Shown: one piece after another, positions 48,112-57,798 of the stretch
Layout: every line of letters starts with the position of its first letter
Numbering within the stretch: position 1 is the first letter of the stretch
Assembly (NCBI GenBank): GCA_037367355.1
Contig: CM074700.1
Span: forward strand, 62,001-126,000
Length of the DNA: 64,000 nt
Direction of reading: 5' to 3'
Origin: Neoscytalidium dimidiatum
Lineage: Eukaryota > Ascomycota > Dothideomycetes > Botryosphaeriales > Botryosphaeriaceae
The notes under the pieces: generated by a model
The model's database searches: none
What the model saw: only the letters and a program-made list of their open reading frames with translations
What the model was told of the DNA's origin: nothing
Made by a program: the position numbers and the translations under genes

Positions 48112-48470
48112 GTGCTGGTCACCGTCGCCATTGGCGCCACTTCCACTGTTGCCGTTGCTTTGCGACGCGGATGCGCCGGCTGCGCGGTGCAGCTTGGTTG
48201 GCGACGCCTTTCCGCTCGATTTGGATCGTGCTGCGGGGGGGGGATCCACGGTCAGCTCGCTGCCTGCTGCCGTCCAGCGTGGTCGGGGGCAATCATACTG
48301 GATACGGGCGTCACGCTGCGCTCGCGCTCGCGCTCGTCCTCGCTCGCGTCGTGCTGCGACGGCGACACCGACGGCGACGGCGGCTGGGGCGAGGCGGGCG
48401 ACGCGCTCAAGGGCACCGAGTCGCGGCTATGCGGGTCTGTAACGCGAATCTTGGGCAGTGCGTCGGCCAT
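45307..48470 (-). CDS. WD40-repeat protein with C-terminal zinc ribbon (WDR44/Dgr2-like), 933 aa
   Basis: Five exons on the minus strand give an uninterrupted 2,802-nt frame: 48470-48299, 48230-48043, 47960-47785, 47621-47027 and 46977-45307. All junctions are GT...AG; intron 1 has a CTGAC branch-like site. The N-terminus is disordered, Ser/Pro-rich and has a run of 12 Gln after Q-H-Q-H. 'KKKGVSFLSRFIGNKKK' spans the exon 3/4 junction and is a conserved signature of this family. Several WD repeats follow ('KYLAAGGQDGVVRVW', 'FLLSSSMDKTVRLWH', 'RFFLAGSLDSKLRLWS', 'YVICGSEDRRAYIW'). Next comes a long Ser-rich linker and finally a zinc ribbon, CKKCGC...CSNC. Members resemble human WDR44 (Rab11 binding) and yeast YMR102C/Dgr2. 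A scaffold role in trafficking or stress is known for relatives but is not shown here. Confidence 0.88.
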
Positions 48471-49272
48471 GGTGGTTTGGCCGTGGCCTGTGTGCAGCGT
48501 CTACCGAACTTCAGCTGTGGATGCGACGCTCAAGCTCATAATGGGTGTTTCAGGGTGGCGAGAGGCGCTACGAGGCCGAGGGCATGCTCCTGCGGTGCGG
48601 GCGTGATGATTGCGAGTCGCTGTCGTCTCATACGTTGCAAATGAGACGCAATCCCGAGTTACATTGCGGCCGGTGTGGTTGGGGGCTGCGCTGCACACAA
48701 ACAGAGAGTGACGTCGTGCTGCGCGCTCGGCATTTTCGCCATTCGCTCGCTCGCTCGCTCGCATATGCTAGAAACACGCCGGACCCGCCTTCGCATGCGC
48801 CTCTCCACCATCCCAGCGCCGCTCCTCGCATATCGTGTCCCTCCTCGCATTCCCGTACCGCCCGCGAGCGCGTCGTCGTGGTCATGTTTCCGACCTGTGC
48901 GCCCTCAGTTGCTCCTCCTCACCCAAGCATGGCGGCGCGATTCCGATAACTGCGTCAATTGTTGGTATCTACGTTTCTTCGGCGATCGGGCGCACGAATC
49001 ATTATCCGAGAAAAAGCAAACTCCAATCATGCCCGCCCTGCTGCTCCCCGCGAACGCCAGGATGTATCTTCCCAAACCCCATTGAGTAAAAGAGAAAAAA
49101 AAAATAAAACACATGATTGCACGCGCTGCGGCGCGCACAGCCAGCTCTAGTGTCCCCAATGCTACCCGCGCCCTGCCGGTCCGAGAACTAAATGCGAACT
49201 GTGAAGGGGAGAGAAGGCGTATACAGATACAAGGGATACAAAGCAACAAGAAAATCCTTCGAAGCGACAAGC
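48471..49272. other. Intergenic: WD40 promoter and RNR2 3' region
   Basis: About 800 bp, GC-rich near the WD40 start. It contains 'CGCTCGCTCGCTCGCTCGC' at about 48,744-48,762 and an A-rich run near 49,096. Overlapping short frames on both strands look like chance frames of GC-rich DNA. Confidence 0.5.
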
Positions 49273-50692
49273 TTAGAAGTCCTCATCAAAGCTGAAGTCG
49301 CCCGAGACCGTCACCGGCGCGCCGGTGGGCGTCTCAGCCTTCTTGTTGGTCTTCTCCATGACACCAGCCTTCTGGTAGTCGCCAACGCGCTTCTCGAAGA
49401 AGTTGGTCTTGCCGTTGAGCGAAATGTTCTCCATGAAGTCGAAGGGGTTGGTCGAGTTGAAGAACTTCTTGTTGCCCAACGCCACCAGGAGGCGGTCTGC
49501 AACGAACTCGATGTACTGGCACATGAGGTTGGCGTTCATGCCAAGAAGGGCTACCGGCAGCGCATCCGTGAGGAACTCCTTCTCGATCTCAACCGCCTCG
49601 GTGATGATCTTCTCGACGGCCTCGGGACTGGGCTTCGACTTGATGTGCGAGAACAGCAGGCAAGCAAAATCGGTGTGCATGCCCTCGTCGCGGGAGATGA
49701 GCTCGTTGGAGAAGGTCAGGCCGGGCATAAGGCCGCGCTTCTTGAGCCAGAAGATGGATGCGAAGGAGCCGCTGAAGAAGATTCCCTCGACGGCGGCGAA
49801 AGCGATCAGGCGCGACGCGAAAGTCGAGTTCTTGTCGCAGATCCAACGCAGGGCCCAGTCGGCCTTCTTCTTGATGCACGGAACTATGGCGCGTCAGTGA
49901 TCCATGCATCGCGTCGACCACGGCAACATGACTTACTGTTGTCGATGGCATTGAACAGGTAGTTGCGCTGCTTGGGCTCGCTGATGTATGTGTCGATGAG
50001 GAGCGAATAGGTCTCGGAGTGGATGTTCTCCATCATGATCTGGAAGCCGTAGAAGCAGCGAGCCTCAGGTATCTGGACCTCGGAACTAAAACGCTCGACG
50101 AGGTTCTCATTGACGATGCCGTCCGAGGCGGCGAAGAAGGCGAGGACGTGGGAGATGAAGAAGCGCTCGTCATCATTGAGGCGCTTGTTCCAGTCGTGAA
50201 GATCCTTGGAGAGGTCAATCTCCTCGGCAGTCCAGAAGGAAGCCTCGGCCTTCTTGTACATCTGCCAGATCTGTGGTGTTGTTAGCGCATGCCGAAAGCA
50301 CTTTACGCGTAACGCGTGGGGACGCGTCGCAGAACACACGCACCTCATGGTACTTGATGGGGAACAGGACGAAGCGGTGAGGGTTCTCCTGCAACAGCGG
50401 CTCGTGGGCCTCCTCCTTCCTAATTGTGGGCGCGATGGAGGGGTGCTTAACATCCTCCTCGGGCTCGTCGGGCAGGTCTGGGATGCCCTTGATGGGGCGG
50501 GCGACACTGTCGTCGTCCCAGGTGCTGTTGGAGAAGTCCAGCTTCTTGGCGGGCGAGTCGTTCATGTTGAAGTCGGCAATGGCGGAGGCAGCCTGGGTTC
50601 ACTCGATGTTAGCAGGGCTGTGCATGAGCGGACGTGGTGTGTGCAGTGGCGACAGGACAAACCTTCTTGGAGGGGGTGAGCTGGGCGGACAT
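49273..50692 (-). CDS. RNR2: Ribonucleoside-diphosphate reductase small subunit (R2), 407 aa
   Basis: This is the small subunit of class Ia ribonucleotide reductase. It houses the di-iron/tyrosyl-radical cofactor that drives NDP to dNDP reduction in the large subunit. Four exons: 50692-50663 (only 10 codons, [10 protein letters not shown]), 50592-50344, 50270-49937 and 49883-49273. Introns are 70, 73 and 53 bp, and the total of 1,224 nt is in frame. Visible family features are '[20 protein letters not shown]' across intron 2, 'AEEIDLSKD', '[20 protein letters not shown]' and '[15 protein letters not shown]' (iron ligands Glu/His and the radical-Tyr region), '[12 protein letters not shown]' (Glu and His ligands) and the C-terminal 'FSFDEDF', which docks on the large subunit. 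Length is typical of fungal R2. Intron 2 holds three ACGCGT boxes, suggesting G1/S control by an MBF-like factor. Confidence 0.95.
50305..50327. promoter_or_regulatory. Triple MCB (ACGCGT) cluster inside RNR2 intron 2
   Basis: ACGCGT at 50,305-50,310, 50,312-50,317 and 50,322-50,327, all within the 73-bp intron 50,271-50,343. ACGCGT is the MluI cell-cycle box bound by MBF (Swi6/Mbp1-type factors), which drives RNR genes at G1/S in yeasts. The motif is palindromic, so strand does not matter. The binding role here is inference. Confidence 0.6.
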
Positions 50693-50778
50693 GGCGAATG
50701 CTTTGCAGCAAGGCAATTGCGGAGGAGCAGCAGCGGAGATTGGAGGCGAAGGGCAAAAGATGCAGAGGTGAAGATGTA

Positions 50779-50817
50779 GTGGTGGTGGTGGTGGTGGTGG
50801 TGGTGGTGGTGGTGGTG
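50779..50817 (-). repeat. (CAC)13 microsatellite in the RNR2 leader
   Basis: Thirteen GTG units on the plus strand (CAC on the coding strand), about 90-125 bp upstream of the RNR2 start, flanked by CT-rich sequence. Probably in the 5' untranslated region or core promoter. Confidence 0.8.
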
Positions 50818-51381
50818 CAGAGGCAGACGTACAAAGAAGACGCGGGAGCTTTTGAATGGCAGCGCGCGCCAAGCGACAACGCGCTAGCCGCAGCGACGCG
50901 ACGCGACGAACAAAACACTGCAGGTGCGCACACACGTCCAACGTGACCGCTCCCGCTGCCAGGCCCCAACAAGCCTGGACCACCGCGTCTGTCCGCCTGC
51001 CCGCCTGCCCGCCTGTCCGCTCCCCCCAGTGTATGCGCCAGCTTTCCGCGCGCCATATCCGGTCTCGGTCTCGGCCGCCCTTCGCCCACGCTTTGGCTTG
51101 GAAAAAAGCCTGCTTGTGGGCCTCTCCGCCGACCATTCGCCCCAGCTCCTTCCCCAATCGGGTCACTGCTGCCATCATGGCTCCAGCATTGTGCTGTCCG
51201 ACGGCGGAGCTGCGCCTGTCAGCTCTGACACAAAATTACGTGACCTTCGCGTCGTCCCACCCGGATCCCTCCCTGCCGCTCTTTGTCAAGCTCTTGGTAC
51301 GCCGCATTGCCCCCGAAAGCGCTCCTCCTCCGAGCCGGTCACTGCAGACTTAACTATATCCGCTATGTCCGAATGGACCAG

Positions 51382-51397
51382 ACGCGTCTCGACGCGT
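51382..51397. promoter_or_regulatory. Upstream MCB pair (two ACGCGT)
   Basis: ACGCGT at 51,382-51,387 and 51,392-51,397, exactly 10 bp apart (one helical turn), about 690 bp upstream of the RNR2 ATG. Similar boxes occur in RNR2 intron 2. Confidence 0.45.
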
Positions 51398-51961
51398 CTT
51401 CCACTGTCCACCCTGCTGATCTCTGTTCCACCATGGTACCATTCCAATCCCCAGTCCGTTCACAGGCAGTTCGGCGTCATGCACAATGCCTGTCCTCACC
51501 AGACGCCTCAACCCTGCTATCAACTGCTGTCAGATCATATCAATCCATCACTCACCCATTTGTTCGTCCTGCTGCCTCCGTGTCTGCTCCAGCATCCTCG
51601 TCGGCTTGCATGAGGATTTGAGTGATCCTTCCAGCCACGACGGTAAACCAGGGCCGCTATCGAAGACGCATGAACGAGTCAGTCATGGAACCTATTATAC
51701 CTTGCGACTGGTCCACTTGGTCGATTGCACAGTGACTCATGTTTATTTTTTTTTTTTAGAGCCTTAGGCTCCGAGCCGTGAGATCTGTTCTTACCCTGGC
51801 TATCATGGGCTATACTTTGGCGGAGAGTACTGGCTAGTGTTACCACTGAGACAGCACAGAGCGCCTATGGTAGACTTCGTTACTGTCATCTCCATTGAAT
51901 ATTGGAATTACATGTTAATCTTGTGACTCAGCTGCTTTTGCGTCCATACTACGACGCTGGC

Positions 51962-53530
51962 CTAGATCTTCGAAGGCAACCCCACCTGTACGGCCCTTGC
52001 CATGGTGTACAAGACAATACCCGAACCCATTGCCACGGCCGCGAAGATTTGCATGTGCGAATACAGCCTTTCCCCGCCGTTCTGTTGCTGTATCAAGGCG
52101 CCTCCGACTGGATTGCCGATGAGTGTTCCGGTCGCCGCGAATACCCAGTTGAGGCCGTTGTAGACGCCGACCTTCTCTATATCGGCTATCTGAGCGACGC
52201 ACGCTGGTAGCAGCGAGATGTAGGCTCCACTGCTGAATCCGTACAGAGCAGAGAAGACGATGAGCTTGATACTGCCGCGGCTGGAAAGCCATGCAGCGAG
52301 CACGAGGAGAGTGGCCATGCTTGCCGATATTATCAGACAATTGAAACGCCCAGTCTTGTCACCGAGTCTTCCGAGGAGGACTCGCCCAAGAACACTGAAG
52401 CTGTTGTCAGAAGATTCTGCAAGGCTGTCAGGAGAAGTAACAAGACTAACCTGCCTGCACTCAGAATGGGGATGAGATAGTCAGCAAGCTTTTCGGAGAT
52501 TCCCTCGTCTAGTGCCTGTAGTGTAATGTAATTCATTGGCAAGAACAGGGCTAAGTGAAAGACGAAAGACGCTAACGTTGTGCTGAGGAAGCGCCGGTCC
52601 TTGAGCGGTTGCAAGAAGTCGGCAAGCCGCCAAGGCTGCGGTGTCGGCTTCAGATGAGAGCGGACAGTTATGCACGACCAGGCCAGCAGCCCTAAGAACA
52701 TGAAAGCGACGCATCGCATCGCCCAGCCGAAGCCGACCCTGGGTTCAAGATGGTGGAACAAGAAGCTTCGAATCTCTCAGCATACAAAAAATGGACGGTA
52801 GGGGAGCAGCTGCTTACGGTGTGACAATGCCGCCAAAGCCCGACCCTGAAGAAGCCCATCCCATAGCCACGGCCCTTCGCTCACGGAACCACGTCGCCAC
52901 AGAGTTCAAAGACGCGTATACGATGGCTCCTGAACCCACTCCGCTACAGATCGACTGCGCCAGGATGAAGTGCCAGTACTTGGTGCACACGCTGGTCATC
53001 ATCAGACCCAGCACATGCATCATGACGCCCAGCAGCATCATGCCTCGCGCGCCGTGGTTGTCGAAGATCTTCCCAAAGATCGGCGCGCCCGCGAACGTAA
53101 GGAACGTCTGGAGAGAAATTATCCAGGCGATGGTGCTGGAAAAGTATCGTTGTAGCTGGTCTTGCTCGTATTGCGCCTGCAAGATGCCCATGCAGTTGAT
53201 CCAACCCAGGGAACAGAATTGGCCGCACCAACTACCGCTGACGACTAACCAGGCAGCCCAGCCCCCGTCGGGAAAGCCGCCATTACTGGGTAATGATGTT
53301 GCCGGTTCTTCGAACCAGCTTGTCGGCCTTGGTGTTGGAGTCTTCGGGACGGCAAGCGTAGTGGACAGCGGCATGACGTTCAGGTCTGGAATGAGGTGTT
53401 CGTAGAAGACGATGGAGTCTCCCTTCGATGACGCTCTGCCCGAATGAGTTGCAGACTTTTCGGGTGTGTCAACGGGAATGTTGAGCGGCATTGTCAAAAG
53501 GATGATATCTGACTGCGAGATCCAAAACAT
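51962..53530 (-). CDS. MFS transporter, monocarboxylate (MCT)-type, 475-488 aa
   Basis: This is a plasma-membrane-type permease of the MCT family (MFS subfamily that moves lactate, pyruvate and other monocarboxylates; fungal relatives often have unknown substrates). Three exons, 53530-52818, 52765-52451 and 52400-51962, have introns of 52 and 50 bp, and the frame is exact (1,467 nt). A ~75-residue polar N-terminus precedes 'PDGGWAAWLVVSGSWCGQF', the signature of the first membrane helix in MCTs. Further helices include 'TFAGAPIFGKIFDNHGARG', 'GVGSGAIVYASLNSVATWF', 'RRAVAMGWASSGSGFGGIV', 'HHLEPRVGFGWAMR' and 'SVLGRVLLGRLGDKTGRFN'. The start could be ATG 53530 or the more internal ATG 53491 (MPLNIPVDTPEKS), which gives 475 residues and looks more natural. 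The substrate cannot be told from sequence. Confidence 0.88.
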
Positions 53531-54982
53531 GGGAACTGATTCTCATATGCAGAATGACAATTCTCGAAAGCACGAAGGCAAGTCACATTTCATGGCCGAA
53601 TGTTGGCACTATTTCGACAACCTCGCGCACCGGGGTAGCTAACGTTACCGAACGCCACTATACGCAGCGTCAGCCAGTCACACTTGCTGGAGTTGCGGAG
53701 GAGTTACATCTCCCTGCTACTGGGCCCCAGCCAAGCACTTCAGCCTGGATAGAAGCGACCCAAAAATAAAAGCTTCCATATCTGCAGATAGGCATCCGTC
53801 CTTTCTCATTGGACAATGCTGACCTCTTTCCGTATTGAAAGAGGCAGGAAAGTTGGTGCGATGGAGAGCGCGGCTTGGACGTCGTATCGTTGCCGTACGA
53901 GTCCGGATTTGCATGGACCATTGACGCAATGACCGAACACGATGAGACGGGTTCTCAACCTTCTCGATATGTAGAGTCCGGACACACGGCTCGCGAGCTC
54001 CACGTGAAACAAATGTTTTACCGCCCGATACGGGAGCTGAAAGGTCAGATATACGATGCAACGGCCTGTCAGTCTTCATTGGGCGTTGCTCCTGTAGCAG
54101 TCCGTGTAAGCTTAGCATCCTGTTTGGTCTAGGCTTGTGGCTGCAAGGGGCGGGCCGGGGCACCGGATAAAATCTCCCTATGTATCAAACTTTTTCCCGC
54201 AGCACGGTGCCTTCTTCGCCATTTCAGCCTCAGCAAGATCAGCTGAATTCGTAGAACGGGGCTGGCACTGGAATTATCGCCCCACTCCGTGAGCCTCACC
54301 CAAAGAAGAAAATGTCAAACGCCTTATCTGCAGTTCGCGTATGCAACTGCTCACCAAGAGTGAAAGAGCTGGAACGGGATTGGTGATGCCGGTTGGTTTA
54401 GGTTCGTGGGGCGAACCTTATCTTCTCCTCCCTCGTCACTGACTGGAACGGGACTCACCGTTGCCTCTTGACGTGATCCGCTTCAGCTTCTATTTTCTTA
54501 GTAGATGACCATGGGAAAATTCATCGGTTACGAGCGTCGAGCCTATCTTTGGGCCACAGCGCGCTTCAAGCTCGACGTTTGCGACTACCGTCCCGCTGCT
54601 AATTTGAACCGCATGTACGAGATGCAGGTTATTCCCTTATTCGCTTAAGCCAGGGTGGCTTATTGACGACCTTAGCGGCTGAATGTCACCTGCTTGCCCT
54701 CGGTTCCAGGCTCAGGTTTTCTTCGCGATGGCATGAACACCGCTCGAAGTCTCTTAGTAGTCCGTACTTTGCGATAGCTGATGCAATAGAAGCATCTCAA
54801 CAGAAGCATCATAGATGTTAGTGAGGAAGGGGGGGGAAAAAAAAAAGAAAAAAGGCGTATACATGGTATCATTCAGCGCTATACACGTATCGACATAGAA
54901 ATCCGCTCCCACCGCAACCACAGTGTCGGGTATACTCAAACAAACCCCATCCGCCAAGCGAGATAACAGGCCCGCGCTCCTC
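53531..54982. other. Intergenic: MFS promoter and ADH 3' side
   Basis: 1.45 kb without a supportable gene. The longest frame (54,163-53,717 minus, 148 codons) is basic, low in hydrophobic order and motif-free, and overlaps frames on the other strand. A G8A10 tract lies near 54,828-54,846. Confidence 0.45.
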
Positions 54983-56338
54983 TCACCAAGTGATGACAGC
55001 CTTCACCGTATGGCCGTGGTGCATATCGTCAACGGCCTTCCGCCAATCATCGACGTGGTAGTACTTGACCAGCTTGTCGACCGGAAAGAGGCCCTGGCGG
55101 TACCAGTCGATCATCTGCGGGACGTACTTGGCGGGCACGACGTCGCCCTCGACGGCGCCGATGTACTGCTTGCCGGCGACCATGAAGGGGAAGATGTGGA
55201 CGTCGAGGCTGGCGTCGAAGGGGGTGGAGCCGACCTGGACCAGCTTGCCCTTGATGCGGGTGAAGTCCAGGGCCGTCCGCACGAGCGGCAGGAAGCCGGT
55301 GGTGTCGACGGTGACGGAGGTGCCGTAGCCGGCGGTGGCGTCCTGCACGGCGATGACGACGTCGCTCAGGTCGGTCAGCTTGGACGTGTCGATGAAGTGG
55401 GTGGCGCCGAGCTCGCGGGCGATGGCCTCGCGGTCGGCCATCTTGTCGATGCCGATGATGGTCTTGCAGCCGCGAAGCTTCGCTGCCTGAAAAATTCCCC
55501 GGCCCCGTCAGCGAGATCCCTGGGTGAGAGGTGGGGGAACGGTGATCGGCTCGCATGTATACGTACCATGATCGCGCTCAGGCCCACTCCGCCCAAGCCC
55601 AGGATGGCGACGGTGTCTTGCGGCCCGGCCTGGGCGACGTTGATGACGGTGCCGCTGCCGGTCTGGATGCCGCAGCCGAGCGGGGAGAAGAGCTTAAGCT
55701 CGTCGTCGCTGACCAAGCCCTTCACGTTGACTACCGATGTCGACCTTACGACGGTTCTGCTCGCGAAGCTCGACTGGCCGAAGAAGCTGCCCTGAAGGTC
55801 CGGTGCGTCCGATGCCGCAGCGGTGGTGGTAGTGGTGGTGATGGAGGAGGACGACGACGACGACGAAGAGGAGTGGAAGCAGGGGTTGCCGCCGAAGTTG
55901 AGCTCGCCGAACCCGACGCAGTGGGCGGGATGGCCGGCCTGGCAGATCTGGCAGGCGTCGCAGAAGGTGAAGGAGAGGAGGACGGGGTCGCCCGGGGCGG
56001 CGACGGAGACGTTTCTGCCGATTCTTTCGACGTAACCGGCACCTGAGACATGTTCATCAGCTACGCTCTCAGAGGGATGGTCAGAGCAGAGGTGGCCTCG
56101 GGTGCGCATTCAGGTTATCAAGAGACTAAGACGCACCTTCGTGGCCTTTGACTGATGGATAGACGACGCCAGGGCCTTCCTTCAAGCCTCCGAAGAGAAT
56201 GTCCGTATGGCAGATGCCAGATGCCACGATCCGCACCAGCAGTTCGTCGTCGCCAATTTCCCTCACTCTTACGTCTTCAATCTTCCATCCGCCATCGTTG
56301 AGGGGGCCGCGCGAGACGATGGCCCGTGCTGCAGACAT
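54983..56338 (-). CDS. Zinc-dependent alcohol dehydrogenase (aryl/benzyl-alcohol dehydrogenase-like), 393 aa
   Basis: An NAD(P)-dependent medium-chain dehydrogenase that oxidises an alcohol to the aldehyde, or the reverse. Three exons, 56338-56137, 56042-55567 and 55486-54983, have introns of 94 and 80 bp and an exact frame. Catalytic zinc ligands sit at Cys43 ('ASGICHTDILFGG'), His66-Glu67 ('VKGHEGAGYVERIG') and the Cys of 'PLGCGIQTGSG'. The structural zinc lobe is complete: Cys95, 98, 101, 109 (CDACQICQAGHPAHC). The Rossmann motif is 'GLGGVGLSAIM', and 'GIDKMADREAIARELGATH' follows the coenzyme strand. An insertion of ten Ser, one Ile and six Thr begins at residue 125, just after the structural lobe; relatives usually have a short variable loop there. 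It resembles the bacterial and fungal aryl-alcohol dehydrogenase group, so an aromatic alcohol is a reasonable guess. Confidence 0.9.
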
Positions 56339-57798
56339 CTTGGGCGATATTGCAGCAAAGTACGAAGCTAAAAGGGGGACAAGCCGGTCGAGCGGATAGG
56401 TGCCAGTGGGATGGTCCTCCCATCTATGGCGCCGGGTGGTGCCCAGAGGGAGGGCCGGCTATTTTATAGCCCAAAGCATCCACAGACTGCGGGGCGGGGA
56501 TGGTGGAGCTGGCTGGTGGGGGATCTACAGCGGGGATCCGCCATCCGGAGGCCTGGGACCAAGCACCCACCCACCCACTCACTCATCATCCGCTCATCCA
56601 CCCACCCAACCAACCAACCATCCATCCATCCCTCCATCCCATGGGGTAATGACCGTCCGTGCCCGTCATCCCGTCACCCCGTCGTCCCGTCCTCTTCACT
56701 GGTAGGACGCAGTGCAGCCCCAGCCCAGCCCAGCCAAGGATATCGATCACCTCGCAGCCCTTCTCCTCTGCAGGGTACCCGGACTGACTGCTTATCAAGT
56801 TCCGCCCCGCGCGTGGCATTGTCCCCGTCCTCCTGTCTTGCCTCTCCCGGGTCGCAGCGACGACTTGACTCCGCGCAATGGCCACCCATGCGCGCTCATC
56901 CGCAACACGAGTTCCCAAGACCCAGCACGTCACGATCGGCCGCGCGAGTGGAGTGGGCACGCGCTACGCAATATGCCCCGCGTCCTCCAGAGAAAGCCCG
57001 CCTCGGGGCGCACACCGCGCTAGGAGATTATTGCACTCCCTGTGATTGGACGCGCTGGCGACCGTCTTTTCTTTCCGCCCGCATCTCCCGGGAACCGAGG
57101 ATGACTGCTGTCGGATGCGGCGCTGCCGGCTGTCAAGTACGGGTCGGGAGTCGCGAGCTACGCCTGCGTGTTGCTGCTTACCAAGAACAGAGAACCACTT
57201 ATGCTATGTGCTCGCCTGGCGACGTTCATGACACAGCAAGGCAGACAGCGAGCCCGCCTTGGAACTGTCCTTCCTCGGTCGCTGTGGTGTGTTTCGGCGT
57301 GCGACGGACATGCTGAGGGTGAGAGTCATGGCCTTTCCGCCACGACAATGCCCAAGCCCGTCAGGTTTGTCTGACGCCCCGTTGGCAGCTTGGCTGAATG
57401 GGAACGACCGGTTGTGTACATCCGTCCGTGTTGCAAAGGGCGATGCGATGCTGAGTTCCTCCTGCCGGGCGGTCATTTTGTTCTGACTACTGCATGTGCT
57501 CAATACCCTTGCCTGAAATCTCCCAAGACTTTTCCATCATCACTATTTTTTTTTTTTTTTCTAATGAGCTTTCCGCTTCCTGGACCCGGCTTCTTCACCT
57601 TCCACGTCCGAGGGGAAGGGGGTTTTTCCTCCCCCACGAGCGTCGCTGCCCATGAGCTCAAAGTCCCTAGTTGCCAGCCCTATCCCAATTCGTCCGCTCT
57701 TTATTCATCGTTTTCCATTCCCAACTCCAAGTTGTGCATCCAGCTCGCACCATCTCCCCTTCCCATTCCTCCACTCCCAACATTAACCAACCTCAAGC
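56339..57798. other. Intergenic: ADH promoter region
   Basis: 1.46 kb with GC-rich overlapping frames on the plus strand that read as Pro/Ser/Arg-rich low-complexity text and have no domain. A T16-type run lies near 57,545-57,560. No gene is supported. Confidence 0.5.
56566..56641. repeat. (CCCA/CCAT)n tetranucleotide-like microsatellite
   Basis: CACCCACCCACCCACTCACTC followed by CCACCCACCCAACCAACCAACC and ATCCATCCATCC gives drifting tetranucleotide units over about 75 bp. Confidence 0.75.

Larger units (their letters stand above)
50693..51961. other. RNR2 upstream region and MFS 3' region
   Basis: This 1.27-kb stretch has no supportable gene. It contains GACGCGACGCGAC at 50,893-50,905, a relative of the MCB box, and a repeated CCGCCTGCCCG run near 50,993-51,016. 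A T10 run lies near 51,750. Open frames here are short and motif-free. Confidence 0.5.

Noticed and set aside
47727..48644. Long plus-strand frames (about 300 codons) opposite the WD40 gene N-terminus
   Set aside because: They are antisense shadows of GC-rich coding exons and introns. The minus-strand five-exon model keeps frame across four splice junctions and contains known motifs.
48744..48762. CGCTCGCTCGCTCGCTCGC considered as a regulatory repeat
   Set aside because: A short simple-sequence run in GC-rich intergenic DNA, with no support for function.
50562..51178. Minus-strand frames with poly-Thr or poly-Pro upstream of RNR2
   Set aside because: They come from the (CAC)13 microsatellite read in different frames and lie in the RNR2 leader and promoter.
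54923..55795. 290-codon plus-strand frame opposite the alcohol dehydrogenase
   Set aside because: An antisense shadow. The text is Asp/Val/Gly-rich and the opposite strand has all the dehydrogenase motifs.
51962..56338. MFS transporter plus alcohol dehydrogenase considered as part of a secondary-metabolite cluster
   Set aside because: There is no backbone synthase, tailoring gene or cluster regulator beside them, and they are separated by 1.45 kb without shared signals.
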